This document shows positions 40,405 through 51,204 of a stretch of DNA of 64,000 nucleotides, one piece after another; positions within the stretch are counted from its first letter, which is position 1, and every line of letters starts with the position of its first letter. Origin of the DNA: Paraescarpia echinospica (Eukaryota; Annelida; Polychaeta; Sabellida; Siboglinidae); NCBI GenBank assembly GCA_020002185.1, contig CM034541.1, positions 34,784,671-34,848,670 on the forward strand, in the 5' to 3' direction. A program made the translations under genes and the position numbers. A model generated the notes under the pieces. It ran no database searches and was not told the DNA's origin. It was given only the letters and a program-made list of their open reading frames with translations.

Positions 40405-42110
40405 AGACCCCACGTCAGGGTCAGATACAACTCATTCACCCCTTCATCCAGTCTCCCTTCCTCTACTTCCCTCCTCCCAACCCTGTCACATGTCAGGGTC
40501 AGATACAACTCATTCATCCCTTCCTCCATTCCCCCTTCCTTTACCCCCCATTCTCCCAACCCTGTCACATGTCAGGGTCAGATACAACTCACTCACCCCT
40601 TCCTCCAGTCTCCCTTCCTTTACACCCCTCCTCCCAACCCTGTCACATGTCAGGGTTAGATACAACTCATTCACCCCTTCCTCCAGTCTCCCTTCCTCTA
40701 CACCCCATTCTCGCAACCCTGTCACATGTCAGGGTCAGATACAACTCATTCGCCCCTTCTTCCAGTCTCCCTTCCTCTACACCCCCTCCTCCCAACCCTA
40801 TCACATGTTAGGGTCAGATACAACTCGTTCATCCCTTCCTCCATTCTCACTTCCTCTACACCCCATTCTCCCAATCCTGTCACTTGTCAGAGGCAGATAG
40901 AACTCATTCACCACTTCCTCCATTCTCCCTTCCTCTACACCCCATTCTCCCAACCCTGTCACATGTCAGGGTCAGATACAACTCATTCACCCCTTCCTCC
41001 AGTCTCCCTTTCTCTAGTCCCTCCTCCCAACCTGTCACATGTCAGGGTCAGATGCAACTCATTCACCACTTTCTCCATTCCCCCTTCCTCTACACCCCTC
41101 CTCCCAACCCTTTCACATGTCAGGGTCAGATGCAACTCATTCACCCCTTCCTCCAGTCTCCCTTCCTCTAGTCCCTCCTCCCAACCTGTCACATGTCAGG
41201 GTCAGATACAACTCATTCATTACTTTCTCCATTCCCCCTTCCCCCTTCCTCTACACCCCTTCTCCCAACGCTGTCACATGTCAGGGTCAGATGCAACTCA
41301 TTCACCCCTTCCCCCAGTCTCCCTTCCTCTAGTCCCTCCTCCCAACCTGTCACATGTCAGGGTGAGATACAACTCATTCACCCCTTCCTCCATTCCCCCT
41401 TCCTGTAGTCCCTCCTCCCAACCCTGTCACATGTCAGGGTGAGTTACAACTCATTCACCCCTTCCTCCACTCTCCCTTCCTCTAGTCCCTCCTCCCAGCC
41501 CTGTCACATGTTAGGCTCAGATGCAACTCATTCGCCCCTTCCTCCATTCCCCCTTCCTCTACACCCCTCCTCCCAACCCTATCACATGTTAGGGTGAGAT
41601 ACAACTCATTCACCCCTTCCTCCAGTCTCCCTTCCGCTACACCCCTCCTCCCAACCCTATCAAATGTTAGGGTTAGAGACAATTCATTCACCCCTTCTTC
41701 CAGTCTCCCCTCCTCCCAACCCTGTCAGATGTCAGGGTCAGATACAACTCATTCACCCCTTCCTCCAGTCTCCCTTCCTCTAGTCCCTCCTCCCAACCTG
41801 TCACATGTCAGGGTCAGATACAACTCATTCACCACTTCCTCCATTCCCCCTTCCTCTACACCCCTGCTCCCAAACCTATTACATGTTAGGGTGAGATACG
41901 ACTCATTCACCCCTTCCTCCAGACTACCTTCCCCTAGTCTCTCCTCCCAACCTGTCGCATGTTAGGGTCAGATACAACTCATTCACCACTTCCTCCATTC
42001 CCCCTTCATCTATACTCCTCCTCCCAACCCTGTCACATGTCGGGCTCAGATACAACTCATTCACTCCTTCCTCCAGTCTCCCTTCCTCTACACCCCTCCT
42101 CCCAACCATA
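40405..42110. repeat. 78-bp satellite, about 21 units
   Basis: Unit: TGTCACATGTCAGGGTCAGA, TACAACTCATTCACCCCTTC, CTCCAGTCTCCCTTCCTCTA, then CACCCCTCCTCCCAACCC. Long proline/serine-rich open frames arise because 78 is divisible by three; they are not genes. Two inverted units lie at about 43248-43390. Confidence 0.92.
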
Positions 42111-42270
42111 CCCTTCTCTTCGTATTGTTCCGGGCTCTCTCCCTACTCATCCTTCTTCCATTCTTCCCCACAATCTGTCCTTGTAAAGATGACTCGACAT
42201 TGCGCCAGTCGCTGGCACAAATACATAGTAAGCACACAATTCGCCAGATGGCAGCATTGCATTTTCAGTT

Positions 42271-42645
42271 TCCTTATTTAACAAGATTTAACAAGATTGC
42301 CACTCAGAGAATTAAATCTAGGTGGCAGGTGGAAAAGGAAGCCCTTTGGCTTATCCAGAGTCCGACCCTTTTATCTATGTGTATCCCGCCCTTCTGAGGT
42401 ATGTATCGATTTTATTTTTTAATATATTCACGCTACTAGCACCCACACAATCAGCAGATAGTATGTTCATTTACAGTCCTTTGTGAAAATGAGAACTTTC
42501 TTATATCTAATATACACTGCTCCTTTGCTAATGTAACTTCATGTCCTCTAGTCCTTCTATCTTTCTTAACTGAAAAAAATATTTCTATCAATATTTTGAT
42601 AACCATTCGTTATGTTAAACACTTCTATCTGATCTCCTGGGGGTG
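42271..42645 (-). pseudogene. LINE reverse transcriptase C-terminal fragment
   Basis: On the minus strand: GDQIEVFNITNGYQNIDRNI, then (after a frame change) DRRTRGHEVTLAKEQC and LDIRKFSFSQRTVNE. Next come SADCVGASSVNILKNKID and an IDKRVGL tail. This is the conserved C-terminus of LINE RTs (LIEMFKIxNG...RTRGHxxKL...RxxFFSxRVxxxWNxLP). It ends in two TTTAACAAGA units. A second copy of the terminal 115 bp is at 12370-12484. Confidence 0.75.
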
Positions 42646-43250
42646 ACAGAGGTTGTGGATGATGACGGAATGGACATGGCGTCGTGTTGAGGAGAGACGT
42701 GGAGGTGACACAGGTTGTGGAGGAGGACGCAATGGACAGGACGTCGTGGTGAGTAGAGACATGGAGGTGACAGAGGTTGTGGAGGAGGACGCAATAGACA
42801 GGACGTCGTGGTGAGGAGAGATATGGAGGTGACAGAGGTTGTGAAGGAGGACGCGATGGACAGGGCGTCGTGGTGAGGAGAGACATGGAGGTGACAGAGG
42901 TTATGGAGATGGACGCAATGGACAGGGCGTCATGGTCAGTAGAGACATGCAGATCACATAGATTGTGGAAGAGGACGCAATAGACAGGTCGTCATGGGGA
43001 GGAGAGGCACGGGGGAGACAGAGAGTGTGGACGATCACGCAATAGACAGGGCAGCTTGTGAGGAGAGACATGGAGGTGACAGTGGCTGTAGAGAATGACG
43101 CAATGGACAGGGCGTCGTGGTGAGAAGAGACATGGAGGTGACAGAGGTTATGGAGGAGGACGGAATGGAGATGAAGTCGTGGTAAAGAGAAACATGTAGG
43201 TGACAGAGGTTGTGGAGGAGGACGGAATGGAGAGGACGTGGTGGTGAGAT
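42640..43250. repeat. 62-bp GA-rich tandem repeat, about ten units
   Basis: Unit with GACATGGAGGTGACAGAGGT, TGTGGAGGAGGACGCAATGG and ACAGGRCGTCGTGGTGAGGA. It is unrelated to the 62-bp VNTR at 10.5 kb. Confidence 0.85.
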
Positions 43251-43739
43251 AGACGGAAGGAAGGGAGAATGGAGGAAGGGGTGAATGAGTTGTATCTGAC
43301 CCTGACATGTGACTGGGTTGGGAGGAGGGGCGTAGAGGAAGGGAGACTGGAGGAAGGGGTGAATGAATTGTATCTGACCCTGACATGCGGACTAGCGTTG
43401 GTCTTGTTGGAAAGTTTCTCCCTCGGGGTGAATCTGAAGGAAGGCCGTCAGGTGGTGCGCATGGAGGGTGTCAATGTATCGTTGTGCGCTGAGGTCCCAA
43501 TCAATAACCACAATAAGAGTTCAATGATATCTGGACATGTTCTATACATTACATTGAGGCCACTCCACTGGTCAATAGATGGCTGTGAATAAAGGACCCT
43601 GAAATACACTATCGAGAGCTCTCGAAATAATTAAAAACAACACACTTGTTCAACTGACCATTTTGTTTTCGTGGGATCACACCACCAGCCATATTACATT
43701 GTACATCACCCAACCCGGATGTTTTCCACAGAACACCTG

Positions 43740-44890
43740 TGCCTGGATATCTACAATAATACGTCACCCACCCTCGGAGCTCTATCATAATTCACCACAC
43801 GCTACCGGATATCTACCATAGTTCATCACCTGCCCCCGAATTTCTACCATAGTGCATCACCTGCTCACGGATGTCTACCAGAGTACAACACCCGCACCCG
43901 GATTTATACCATAACACAACACTCGCCCTTGGATGTCTACCATAGTTTATCACCCACCCCTGGATGTATACCATAGTACATCACCTGCCCCCGGATCTCT
44001 ACCATAGTACATTACCCGCCTCCAGATCTCTACCATAGTACATCACCCGCCCCCGGATCTCTACCATAATATATCACACGCCCCTGGATCTCTACCATAG
44101 TACATCACCCGCCCTCGGATCTCTACCATAGTACATCACCCGCCCCCGGATCTCTACCATAGTACATCACCCGCCCCCGCCCCCCGCGACTTTTACCATT
44201 ATACATCACCCGCCCCCGGATGGCTGCTATACTACAACACCCGCCCTTTGTATGTCTACCATGCATAGTTCATCACTCGCCCCTGGATGCATACTATAGT
44301 GTATCACCCGCTCCCGGATCTCTACCACAATACATCACCAGCCCCCGGATGTCTAACGTAGTACATCACCCGCCCCTGGATGCATACTATAGTGTATCAC
44401 CCGCTCCCGGATCTCTACCACAGTACACCACCAGCCCCGGATGTCTACCGTAAGTACATCACCCGCCCCTGGATGCATACTATTGTGTATCACCCGCTCC
44501 CGGATCTCTACCACAGTACATCACCAGCCCCCGGATATCTACCGTAGTACATCACCCGCCCCTGGATGCATACTATTGTGTATCACCCGCTCCCGGATCT
44601 CTACCACAGTACATCACCAGCCCCCGGATGTCTACCGTAGTACATCACCCGCCCCTGGATGCATACTATTGTGTATCACCCGCTCCCGGATCTCTACCAC
44701 AGTACATCACCAGCCCCCGGATGTCTACCGTAGTACATCACCCGCCCCTGGATGCATACTATTGTGTATCACCCGCTCCCGGATCTCTACTACAGTACAT
44801 CACCAGCCCCCCCGATGTCTACCATAGTACATCACCCGCCCTCGGATGTCTACTATACTACAACAACCACCCCGGATGTCTACCACTGCG
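43740..44890. repeat. 31-bp satellite with 93-bp higher-order unit
   Basis: Basic unit about 31 bp: TACATCACCCGCCCCCGGAT plus STCTACCATAG. From about 44270 on, three variants form a ~93-bp higher-order repeat: CCTGGATGCATACTATTGTG, CTCCCGGATCTCTACCACAG, and CCAGCCCCCGGATGTCTACC. That repeat is amplified four to five times with few differences. It begins where the palindromic element's right arm (GTACATCACCCAACCCGGATG) ends, so it may have been seeded from the element terminus. Confidence 0.88.
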
Positions 44891-45179
44891 GCACATCTGG
44901 CGTTCAACTGACACGACGATTTTGATAAGAATTGTACCACTAAAACTGTAAATGAATTCCTCTGTGTTGTAGGGCCTACTATAACTTGTCATCGTTAGGC
45001 AAATTAAAGTGTAAATTATTGAACATACTCTCTCTACATCCAAACGGTCAGTTTGAACAAGGAATCTTGAAAGGACGTCGCATTGTGAATAGAGGGTTCG
45101 TTCGTTCGATGTGACATAAATGGAATATGTAGTGTGATGCACTCACTGTTACGATGATGACGTACTTATTCAGTAATGT

Positions 45180-45550
45180 CGCGCGATAGTGTAGTGGTTA
45201 GCACATCCGCCTGACACGTCGGCGCCTCGAGTTCAATACTTGGACCGGGCAGGTATGGTATATTTGGTGTAAAAACATGACTCTCAACATTGGGGACTGT
45301 GTATCCCTTGTGACTCGGAGATCACGTTAATGTCGGTCCCGTCTCAATTTGGGACGTAAAAGAACCACTGAGGACGACAAGCACCATGGCAGTGATCACC
45401 CTCAGTGCCAGCATAGAAAGGTCGGCTTGGCGATAATGTTCTTAAAAAATCTGGCTAGTTTAATTACACCTCACAAGATCATAAAATTGTAACCAGAATA
45501 TATACAGACTAGCAGTTAATAGAACGTTGCCGAGTGCTGGAAACAACTAG
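45180..45550 (+). repeat. tRNA-derived SINE with long conserved tail
   Basis: The head has an A box (TAGTGTAGTGGTTAGCAC) and a B box (GAGTTCAATAC) with tRNA-like spacing. The body and tail match the minus-strand copy at 2555-2900 through TTAATAGAACGTTGCCGA. The first residues GCGCGATAGTG are a plausible Pol III start. Confidence 0.75.
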
Positions 45551-45603
45551 GAAATAAATAGTTCCGGTTACACTCTCGGCGCCTTGCTGGTCGGCATTCG
45601 TTA

Positions 45604-45800
45604 TGTAATAGGTGTTATGCCTATATATTTCACCTAGTAGACCCAACGTAACATGATGGCCCGATATGGGTAATCGAACGAACGACACAGAAAACCGCAT
45701 GGCATACCGAGAAAGTCTATGTAACTCAAAAAAGTACTTTTAAGAGCAAACTGTTGCTCTGGATCAGCGAGTGACGTGAAATTACAAGTGGCGCCACCGA
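45604..45800 (+). other. Possible Gypsy 5' LTR end and primer-binding site
   Basis: TGGCGCCACC at 45789-45798, two bases after a TTACA end, sits where a primer-binding site (complementary to a tRNA 3' CCA end) would lie, about 110 bp before the gag ATG. A TATATA at about 45622-45628 could be the LTR TATA box, with TGT at 45604 a possible LTR start. No 3' LTR is seen. Confidence 0.3.
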
Positions 45801-45908
45801 GCGAACAAACAAGACAACAGTAGTCAGCTTTGTAGTAGTAAAGTAGACGTATTCTGTGTTCGCTGATCGACCAGTAGTCGAAGTTGTTGCAAGTTTCAAC
45901 CCAAAACA

Positions 45909-46494
45909 ATGGGGTCCAAGTTTAATCCGCCAAATGAGTTTCACTTTCTTCCCGAGAATTGGTCAAAGTGGATCAATCGGTGGTCAAGTTTCCGGACGAT
46001 TTCCAAACTTGACAAGGATGAAGAGAGTGTACAAATTGAGAGTATATTGTACAGTATGGGACCAAGGGCTGAGTCTATAAAATTATGTTCCATTATTGGC
46101 CTCCCTGCAGATGAAATTGTTAAGTATAGGCCCACAGGTGTAAGGAAAGAGTTTGATTACTATTTTTCATCGCGGCAATACGGCAAAGTGCAAGCGGAAG
46201 GAGAGACGATGGAACAGTTTATTCGTGCATTGAACGAATCTGCGGACACATGTGAATTTCTGGACAATTCAACACAGGTTGTGGATCGCATCGTTGTTGG
46301 TGTATGGGATCAAGATGTGCCAAAGCTGTATCGATGGCACGACGAACGGAGGAAATAGAGCGGCAAATGCGAGAACTAAACACGCATACCCAGTCGTAGT
46401 GCTGTGCGAGCCCGCAATCAGCGATGACAGTGAATTCCATCGCCCAGTTCCACACGCAGTCTGCAAAGGACTGTACTCGACGTGGACACATGAA
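45909..46494 (+). pseudogene. Ty3/Gypsy Gag, N-terminal part, split by a DNA transposon
   Basis: ATG at 45909. The capsid-like region is typical of Gypsy Gag: FHFLPENWSKWINRWSSFRT, KDEESVQIESILYSMGPRAE, then DYYFSSRQYGKVQAEGETME, QFIRALNESADTCEF and DRIVVGVWDQDVPKL. After 46358 the frame shifts and continues with an IERQMRELNTHTQ block and degraded codons up to 46494. The zinc-knuckle region is interrupted there by the element at 46495-51183. It resumes, in a compatible frame, after that element and after the MITE at 51205-51655. Confidence 0.85.
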
Positions 46495-46948
46495 GGGGTC
46501 AGCACACTGTTGGTTTTCCCATAGGCGACCATGTTAACGTTTTGTCTGATTATAAGAAAACGTGACCTATAAAATGTCTTAAACTTCTCATCTGGTGTTA
46601 GCATCATCTCATTGACATGCTGATGGATTAACAAAAAAATTGCATACTTCTAGCTCTCGTAAAATGCCTGTATGTGTGACACCCGTCAATATTTACAAAT
46701 GCCGGCAAGGATTACTCCGCAAACAGGTCACACAGGCAAATTGCTGCCAAATATCCTTCCGCTTATTCAAATCATCTAGAAATCCATCATTTTACAGTCA
46801 ACACCTTCTACAATCACACATGAAAATATCCCTACTCAAATGCACTTATGTCACAGCATGTGAATTTTGTAAAAAAATCATTTCTCAAAAATACACTGCC
46901 CTTTTCTTCGTGTGCAATGAACAGGAAGTCTAACTAGAACATGACCCC
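46495..46948 (+). repeat. Left terminal direct repeat (454 bp)
   Basis: Aligned with 50728-51183 over its full length with roughly ten substitutions and a few indels in A-runs. It contains TTTTCCCATAGGCGACCATG and AATATTTACAAATGCCGGCA. Internal flank is AAGTAGGC. Confidence 0.9.
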
Positions 46949-47812
46949 AAGTAGGCAAGGCAATTTTGGAGAAAAATGTTGAAACTAACACATTTTATAG
47001 GCTCTCCTATCGCATACACTGTGTGATATTTTTTTGCAATTCATCCACGTGTTTGTTTTTTATACACATTTCAAAAGAGCCACCCTACTTGACAGGGCAC
47101 CGTGTGAATAAGCATTTCACTGTCCGACAATTTCTAATCTGGCATATCTCTACACTGCACACTCATTCTCATGTGGTACGTATGAACTCCTAACACAGTT
47201 TTCCAGAAAGTCCAATATGTGCTTTATAAGAATATCCAATTCAGCCAGTTGTTATGATAAATTCAAATTTATCTTGATTTTTTGGCTTTGTGCCCTATTT
47301 ACAAAGGTAAAAATATCAACAAAAATCACCTTAGGGTGTGAAATCATCAAAGGCCAGACGTCTCAAGCAGTTCAATTGCATAATATTACACAGCCTAATT
47401 AGCAGACATCCAGACGACAATAGCACTTGCCTGATTGGACAGAAGGCAGAGCCAGTAGACAGTATCACATGGCAGTCCTCATTATGGTGGCTGACACCAG
47501 TGACTGTGCTCAAGTGTCATTAGGGTCACTGATAAGGTCTTCACATGTGTTTAATTACCTGAAAAGTAAACAAAAAAGACTGTTGAATTACCATGCTGCA
47601 ACATGATTGGTTTATTTTCAGAAAAATTTCCAAACTGAGGCTAAACTAATGGGATTATCTCCCCACTCCCCTTAATTATCACACACACACACACACAAAT
47701 CTTCATTCACTGTGATTTGGACTGACAGACTAGTGAGAAGTCTGTAATTTCCAATAACGGTTTGTCCCTTTCGACTGTAATTTTGCCTGGATTATTCCGC
47801 TGCGATATTACA
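46949..47812. other. Element 5' region, no gene seen
   Basis: AT-rich, with a (CA)n run at 47679-47697. It probably contains the transposase promoter; no clear TATA box is assigned. Confidence 0.4.
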
Positions 47813-49964
47813 ATGAAGGAGACTACAAATGAGATTAGTAAAGTTAGTGATAAGAAGCCACCGCCTGTTCGTGGCAAGACGATAAATCCATGTGGTTTTC
47901 AGCATGGTCATCGATACTTCAAACCAACACGTGCTGAAACATCAGAAACTCAAGCAGGTCGTGTGTGGATGTCACGACTACACATGGACGACTATTCCAG
48001 AGTGGTACAGGAAACTGCGGGTGGACTGTTAACAGTACCGGATGCCGATGGAGTATGTGGCAATGCCAAAATTCTACGACCACGGCCAGATAGGTGCCTG
48101 GATTTAACAGACAGCTATCTCCAAGCAGACAAAAACCATAAAGATTCTGAGATGCGTCTGCTGAATATGAAGAAAACTGCTGATATGTGGAATGATTGCT
48201 ACGCAGAGCATGCAAAGACAACATGCACTTCTGCACATTTTGAAGTACACGAGGAACGACAGATCGGTCTGTGCTGGAAGCAATCACTCCGGTGTACACA
48301 TTGTGATTATCATTCATGCATGTACAAACTATACACTGAGGTGAACACTGGACGCTGTGGTCAGCGGGCCGCAACGACTAATGCGGCACTTCACGTCGGT
48401 CTACAGGATTCGACGACAGGAACCACAAAGATCCGTCACATTCTAACTGCAACGAATACGCCCCCACCAAGTCAGTCAGGGTTACAAAGAAATGCAAACA
48501 AAGTTGCAACTCTCACTGCCCAGGCAACAATGGATGACTTACATGAGAGAAGACGGAAAACTAAAGCAACTAACATCCTGCGTGGTCTGCCAGAAGACGA
48601 CCCCATTAACATAAGCGTCGATGTTAGATACAACTCGACAAATCTGAAAAAAAAGTTATACTTGTGGTGGACAAAATGCGTCACAGGCTGTGGGAACTGC
48701 AGTCAGCTGGCAAACTGTCAATCGGGAAATCATAGCGTTCCACTTGGACAACAAGCTCTGCAAATTAGGATCTTCACTTCGCAGTCAAGGCATCGATGTA
48801 ACCTGTCCTGAGCATGCCGGTTGCACAGCCAATGTGCAAGCAACAGATCCACTGTCTGAGTACAGAATTGGGAAAAAGTTTGGTGACAATCTTACACAAG
48901 ACAGTGTTGCAATCAAATACATTGCTACTGACGGATATGCATTAGCGTCTCGGGGTATACAAGATGCCATGCCAGCAGGTACACAGACAGAGAGACAATC
49001 CGATACGACACATCTGTCTCAAACGCAATTTCGTCACATCATGAAAGCGTCATTCTCCCCCAGAATGTTTCCAGGAGAGACTGCTGCCGAGCGAACAGAA
49101 AACAGAAGAATGTTTGCGGAAGACGTGAAGACCAGGTGCCAGAAGATTTACACAAGTGTACATATGCTTCACGACAGCGACGCGATAGTCATAGCTAGTC
49201 GTATGCCGGACATCATTCAAGCCACGTTAGAATGCTATTCTGGCACGTGCAAAAACTGTCGCAGACATGGAATTGTCTGCCGTGGTGGTCGCAAGAATTG
49301 GTGGAATACCTCACAGCATTTGAAGGCATGTGGCCTGAGGCGAGTAAATATGACTGACAGTGATCGAGCAACACTTCAAGGACTGGTCGAGATGCGTCTT
49401 GGCAATCGCGCACTTCAAATGACAAGACGCAAATTGACAACTAATTTTAACGAAGGAGCCAACAGAGCAATATCTGCTTCTCTCCCAAAAAATTGTAAAT
49501 TTAGCCGAAATGCATTTGGTCGTATGTCTTCAGTCATCGATCGCTTAAACTACGGTGCTGGAATTTCGATGCTACGAAAGCTGGAAAACGTTCAGTGTCC
49601 AATTACAAAGGGTGGCAGAGTGGCACGTGCTGTCAAATGGATTCAGCAGGACGTGCTCTACCAGCGAGAGTATTCCAGACAGCCATCGGTTCGCCTACAC
49701 AGACGAAGAACCAAGTCAAAGAGAATGAGAGAGTATCTCGAGGCAAAAAAAAACAGACGCCAAGACGACATATACATAAAGAGTCAGCTTGATCCTGAAC
49801 CAGAGAGTCGTACCAGCACGCTGTCAAGAGATGTAACAGCAACGACAATCAAACCAAATAGAAGAAGACGCAGACAGCGAAAGCCACCTGTAAATCGCAC
49901 TGATCACCCATATTCATTAAGGTCACGCCAATCGGCCGATCACCCTTACGCAAGCAGAGAGTAG
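47813..49964 (+). pseudogene. Mutator-like (PF20700-type) transposase with one homopolymer frameshift
   Basis: About 716 residues from ATG 47813. First part: NPCGFQHGHRYFKPTRAET, a Cys pair RCTHCDYHSCMYKLY, GRCGQRAATTNAALHVGLQD, ATNTPPPSQSGLQRNANKV and INISVDVRYNS. At an eight-A run (48647-48654) the frame shifts. The second frame carries DNKLCKLGSSLRSQGIDVTC, KYIATDGYALASRGI (Asp), RQSDTTHLSQTQFRHIMKAS, MFPGETAAERTENRRMFAED, ECYSGTCKNCRRHGIVCRGG and SLPKNCKFSRNAFGRMSSV. The order matches an invertebrate Mutator-like transposase-domain family as I know it. A single A-run indel is the only break, so it may be a sequencing error. Confidence 0.75.
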
Positions 49965-50292
49965 GCGTACACGGCATTCTAACAATTGTAACATTCTGTA
50001 TTTCTGCAGCGTCTACTTGAGCTGCAAAACTGACTGTCCGTGCGATAGCAATGAGAGAAGATCTACACCATCCGGTCTGACATACATGCGACACAACTCC
50101 ACCTGCCTGCCTGCGAACACAGCCAGAACACGAGCACCACAAACAATCGACAATATTACATCATATCAGTTAGCATGGGCTGACTGATATGGACACATGA
50201 CTGCAAACACACCCCAGTGACCAGTGATTACGACGATAATTCGGAAAAGTTCATTCTACATTTACTCCCGAAAAAAGTAAGTTCTTACCTAT

Positions 50293-50682
50293 TTAAAATT
50301 TTAAATCTGTCATGCATGCCGGGTAAGCGCCATGACCAGAACATTTGTCAAAATTACTGCAACGTATCCTCTCATTGTCCACACGGTGTGGCTCAAGGCT
50401 CACATGATCGGCTGTTACACACAGGCTATTGTGACAGAGATGGGAAGCATCCAGTTCTGCTTGTAGGAATGTCGTACGGTGCTGCAGCATGTAGGCTAAA
50501 CGGTGGGCTGTTATTGTGCGTCTATTGCCACATGCGAATTTACAATTAATAGCACCATACTTTACGTTCGACCCTTTTCTGCATTTCATACAGCCTGTCC
50601 ACAATATACACTTATTGTTTGATGACACACACGCATTTTCATTAATTTTGTGTGAATATTTCTCATAAAACGTGTCATCCAT
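50293..50682 (-). CDS. His-Me finger (I-PpoI-type) zinc-binding-loop endonuclease
   Basis: 129 codons, ATG at 50682, convergent with the transposase. The pattern is that of the zinc-binding loop region of homing endonucleases (PF05551): CILWTG, VKYGAINCKFACGN, ITAHRLAYMLQHR, ELDASHLCHNSLCV, VSLEPHRVDNERIRC and KCSGHGAYPAC. The Cys/His set (AHR, SHLCHN, C-x-GH, C) fits two zinc sites plus the His-Me active site (His of SHLC, Asn of DN). A nicking or double-strand-cutting role in transposition is inferred. The frame is intact although the transposase is not. Confidence 0.75.
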   Translation of the reverse strand: MDDTFYEKYSHKINENACVSSNNKCILWTGCMKCRKGSNVKYGAINCKFACGNRRTITAHRLAYMLQHRTTFLQAELDASHLCHNSLCVTADHVSLEPHRVDNERIRCSNFDKCSGHGAYPACMTDLKF

Positions 50683-50727
50683 GATGCCTCACTGTGTAGC
50701 TGTGTTTCCGTTGCCAGGGACTTTATT

Positions 50728-51183
50728 GGGGTCAATACACTGTTGGTTTTCCCATAGGCGACCATGTTAACGTTTTGTCTGATTATAAGAAAACGTGACC
50801 TATAAAATGTCTTAAACTTCTCACCTGCTGTTAGCATCATCTCATTGACATGCTGATGGATTTAAAATAAATTGCATACTTCCAGCTCACGTAAAATGCC
50901 TGTATGTGTGACACCCGTCAATATTTACAAATGCCGGCAAGGATTACTCCGCAAACAGATCACACAGGCAAATTGCTGCCAAATATCCTTCCGCTTATTC
51001 AAATCATCTAGAAATCCATCATTTTACAGTCAACACCTTCTACAATCACACATGAAAATCTCCCTACTCAAATGCACTTATGTCACAGCATGTGAATTTT
51101 GTAAAAAAAATATAATTTCTCAAAAATACACTGCCCTTTTCTTCGTGTGCAATGAACAGGAAGTCTAACTAGAACATGACCCC
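50728..51183 (+). repeat. Right terminal direct repeat (456 bp)
   Basis: Second copy of the 454-bp repeat. Internal flank CTTTATT differs from the left copy's internal flank, so the two were not inserted independently at duplicated sites. Confidence 0.9.
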
Positions 51184-51204
51184 TGAAACACACAAAAGGA
51201 AGAT

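Larger units (their letters stand above)
40082..43738. mobile_element. Palindromic element with inverted arms and mirrored satellites
   Basis: The left arm (about 40082-40410) and right arm (about 43390-43738) are reverse complements. They share GGTGTGATCCCACGAAAACA, AGTGGCCTCAATGTA/its complement, and CTTCAGATTCACCCCGAGGG. Directly inside each arm lies the same 78-bp satellite, about 21 units on the left and two on the right in inverted orientation. The core holds a LINE fragment and a 62-bp GA-rich array. No transposase is seen. Ends and target duplication are not resolved. Confidence 0.7.
46495..51183. mobile_element. 4.7-kb element with terminal direct repeats, Mutator-like transposase and His-Me endonuclease
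   Basis: Bounded by GGGGTCA at the left and TGACCCC at the right, with TGAA repeated directly outside both ends. The outermost ~455 bp are direct repeats of each other (about 97 percent identical), and each repeat itself starts GGGGTCA and ends TGACCCC. The interior has a rightward transposase gene (47813-49964) and a leftward endonuclease gene (50293-50682). Removing the element with one TGAA restores the host Gag frame across the junction, which independently confirms both boundaries and the 4-bp duplication. Confidence 0.82.

Noticed and set aside
40490..41965. Proline/serine-rich frames up to 238 codons
   Set aside because: The 78-bp satellite unit is divisible by three, so stops are avoided by periodicity; all frames look alike and no start or motif is conserved.
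44220..44951. Frames with repeated CILLCITRSRISTTVHHQPP blocks
   Set aside because: Satellite translation from the 93-bp higher-order unit.
46495..51183. Ordinary LTR retrotransposon
   Set aside because: The repeats do not begin TG/end CA, no gag or pol lies between them, and the genes are a DNA-transposon transposase and a nuclease.
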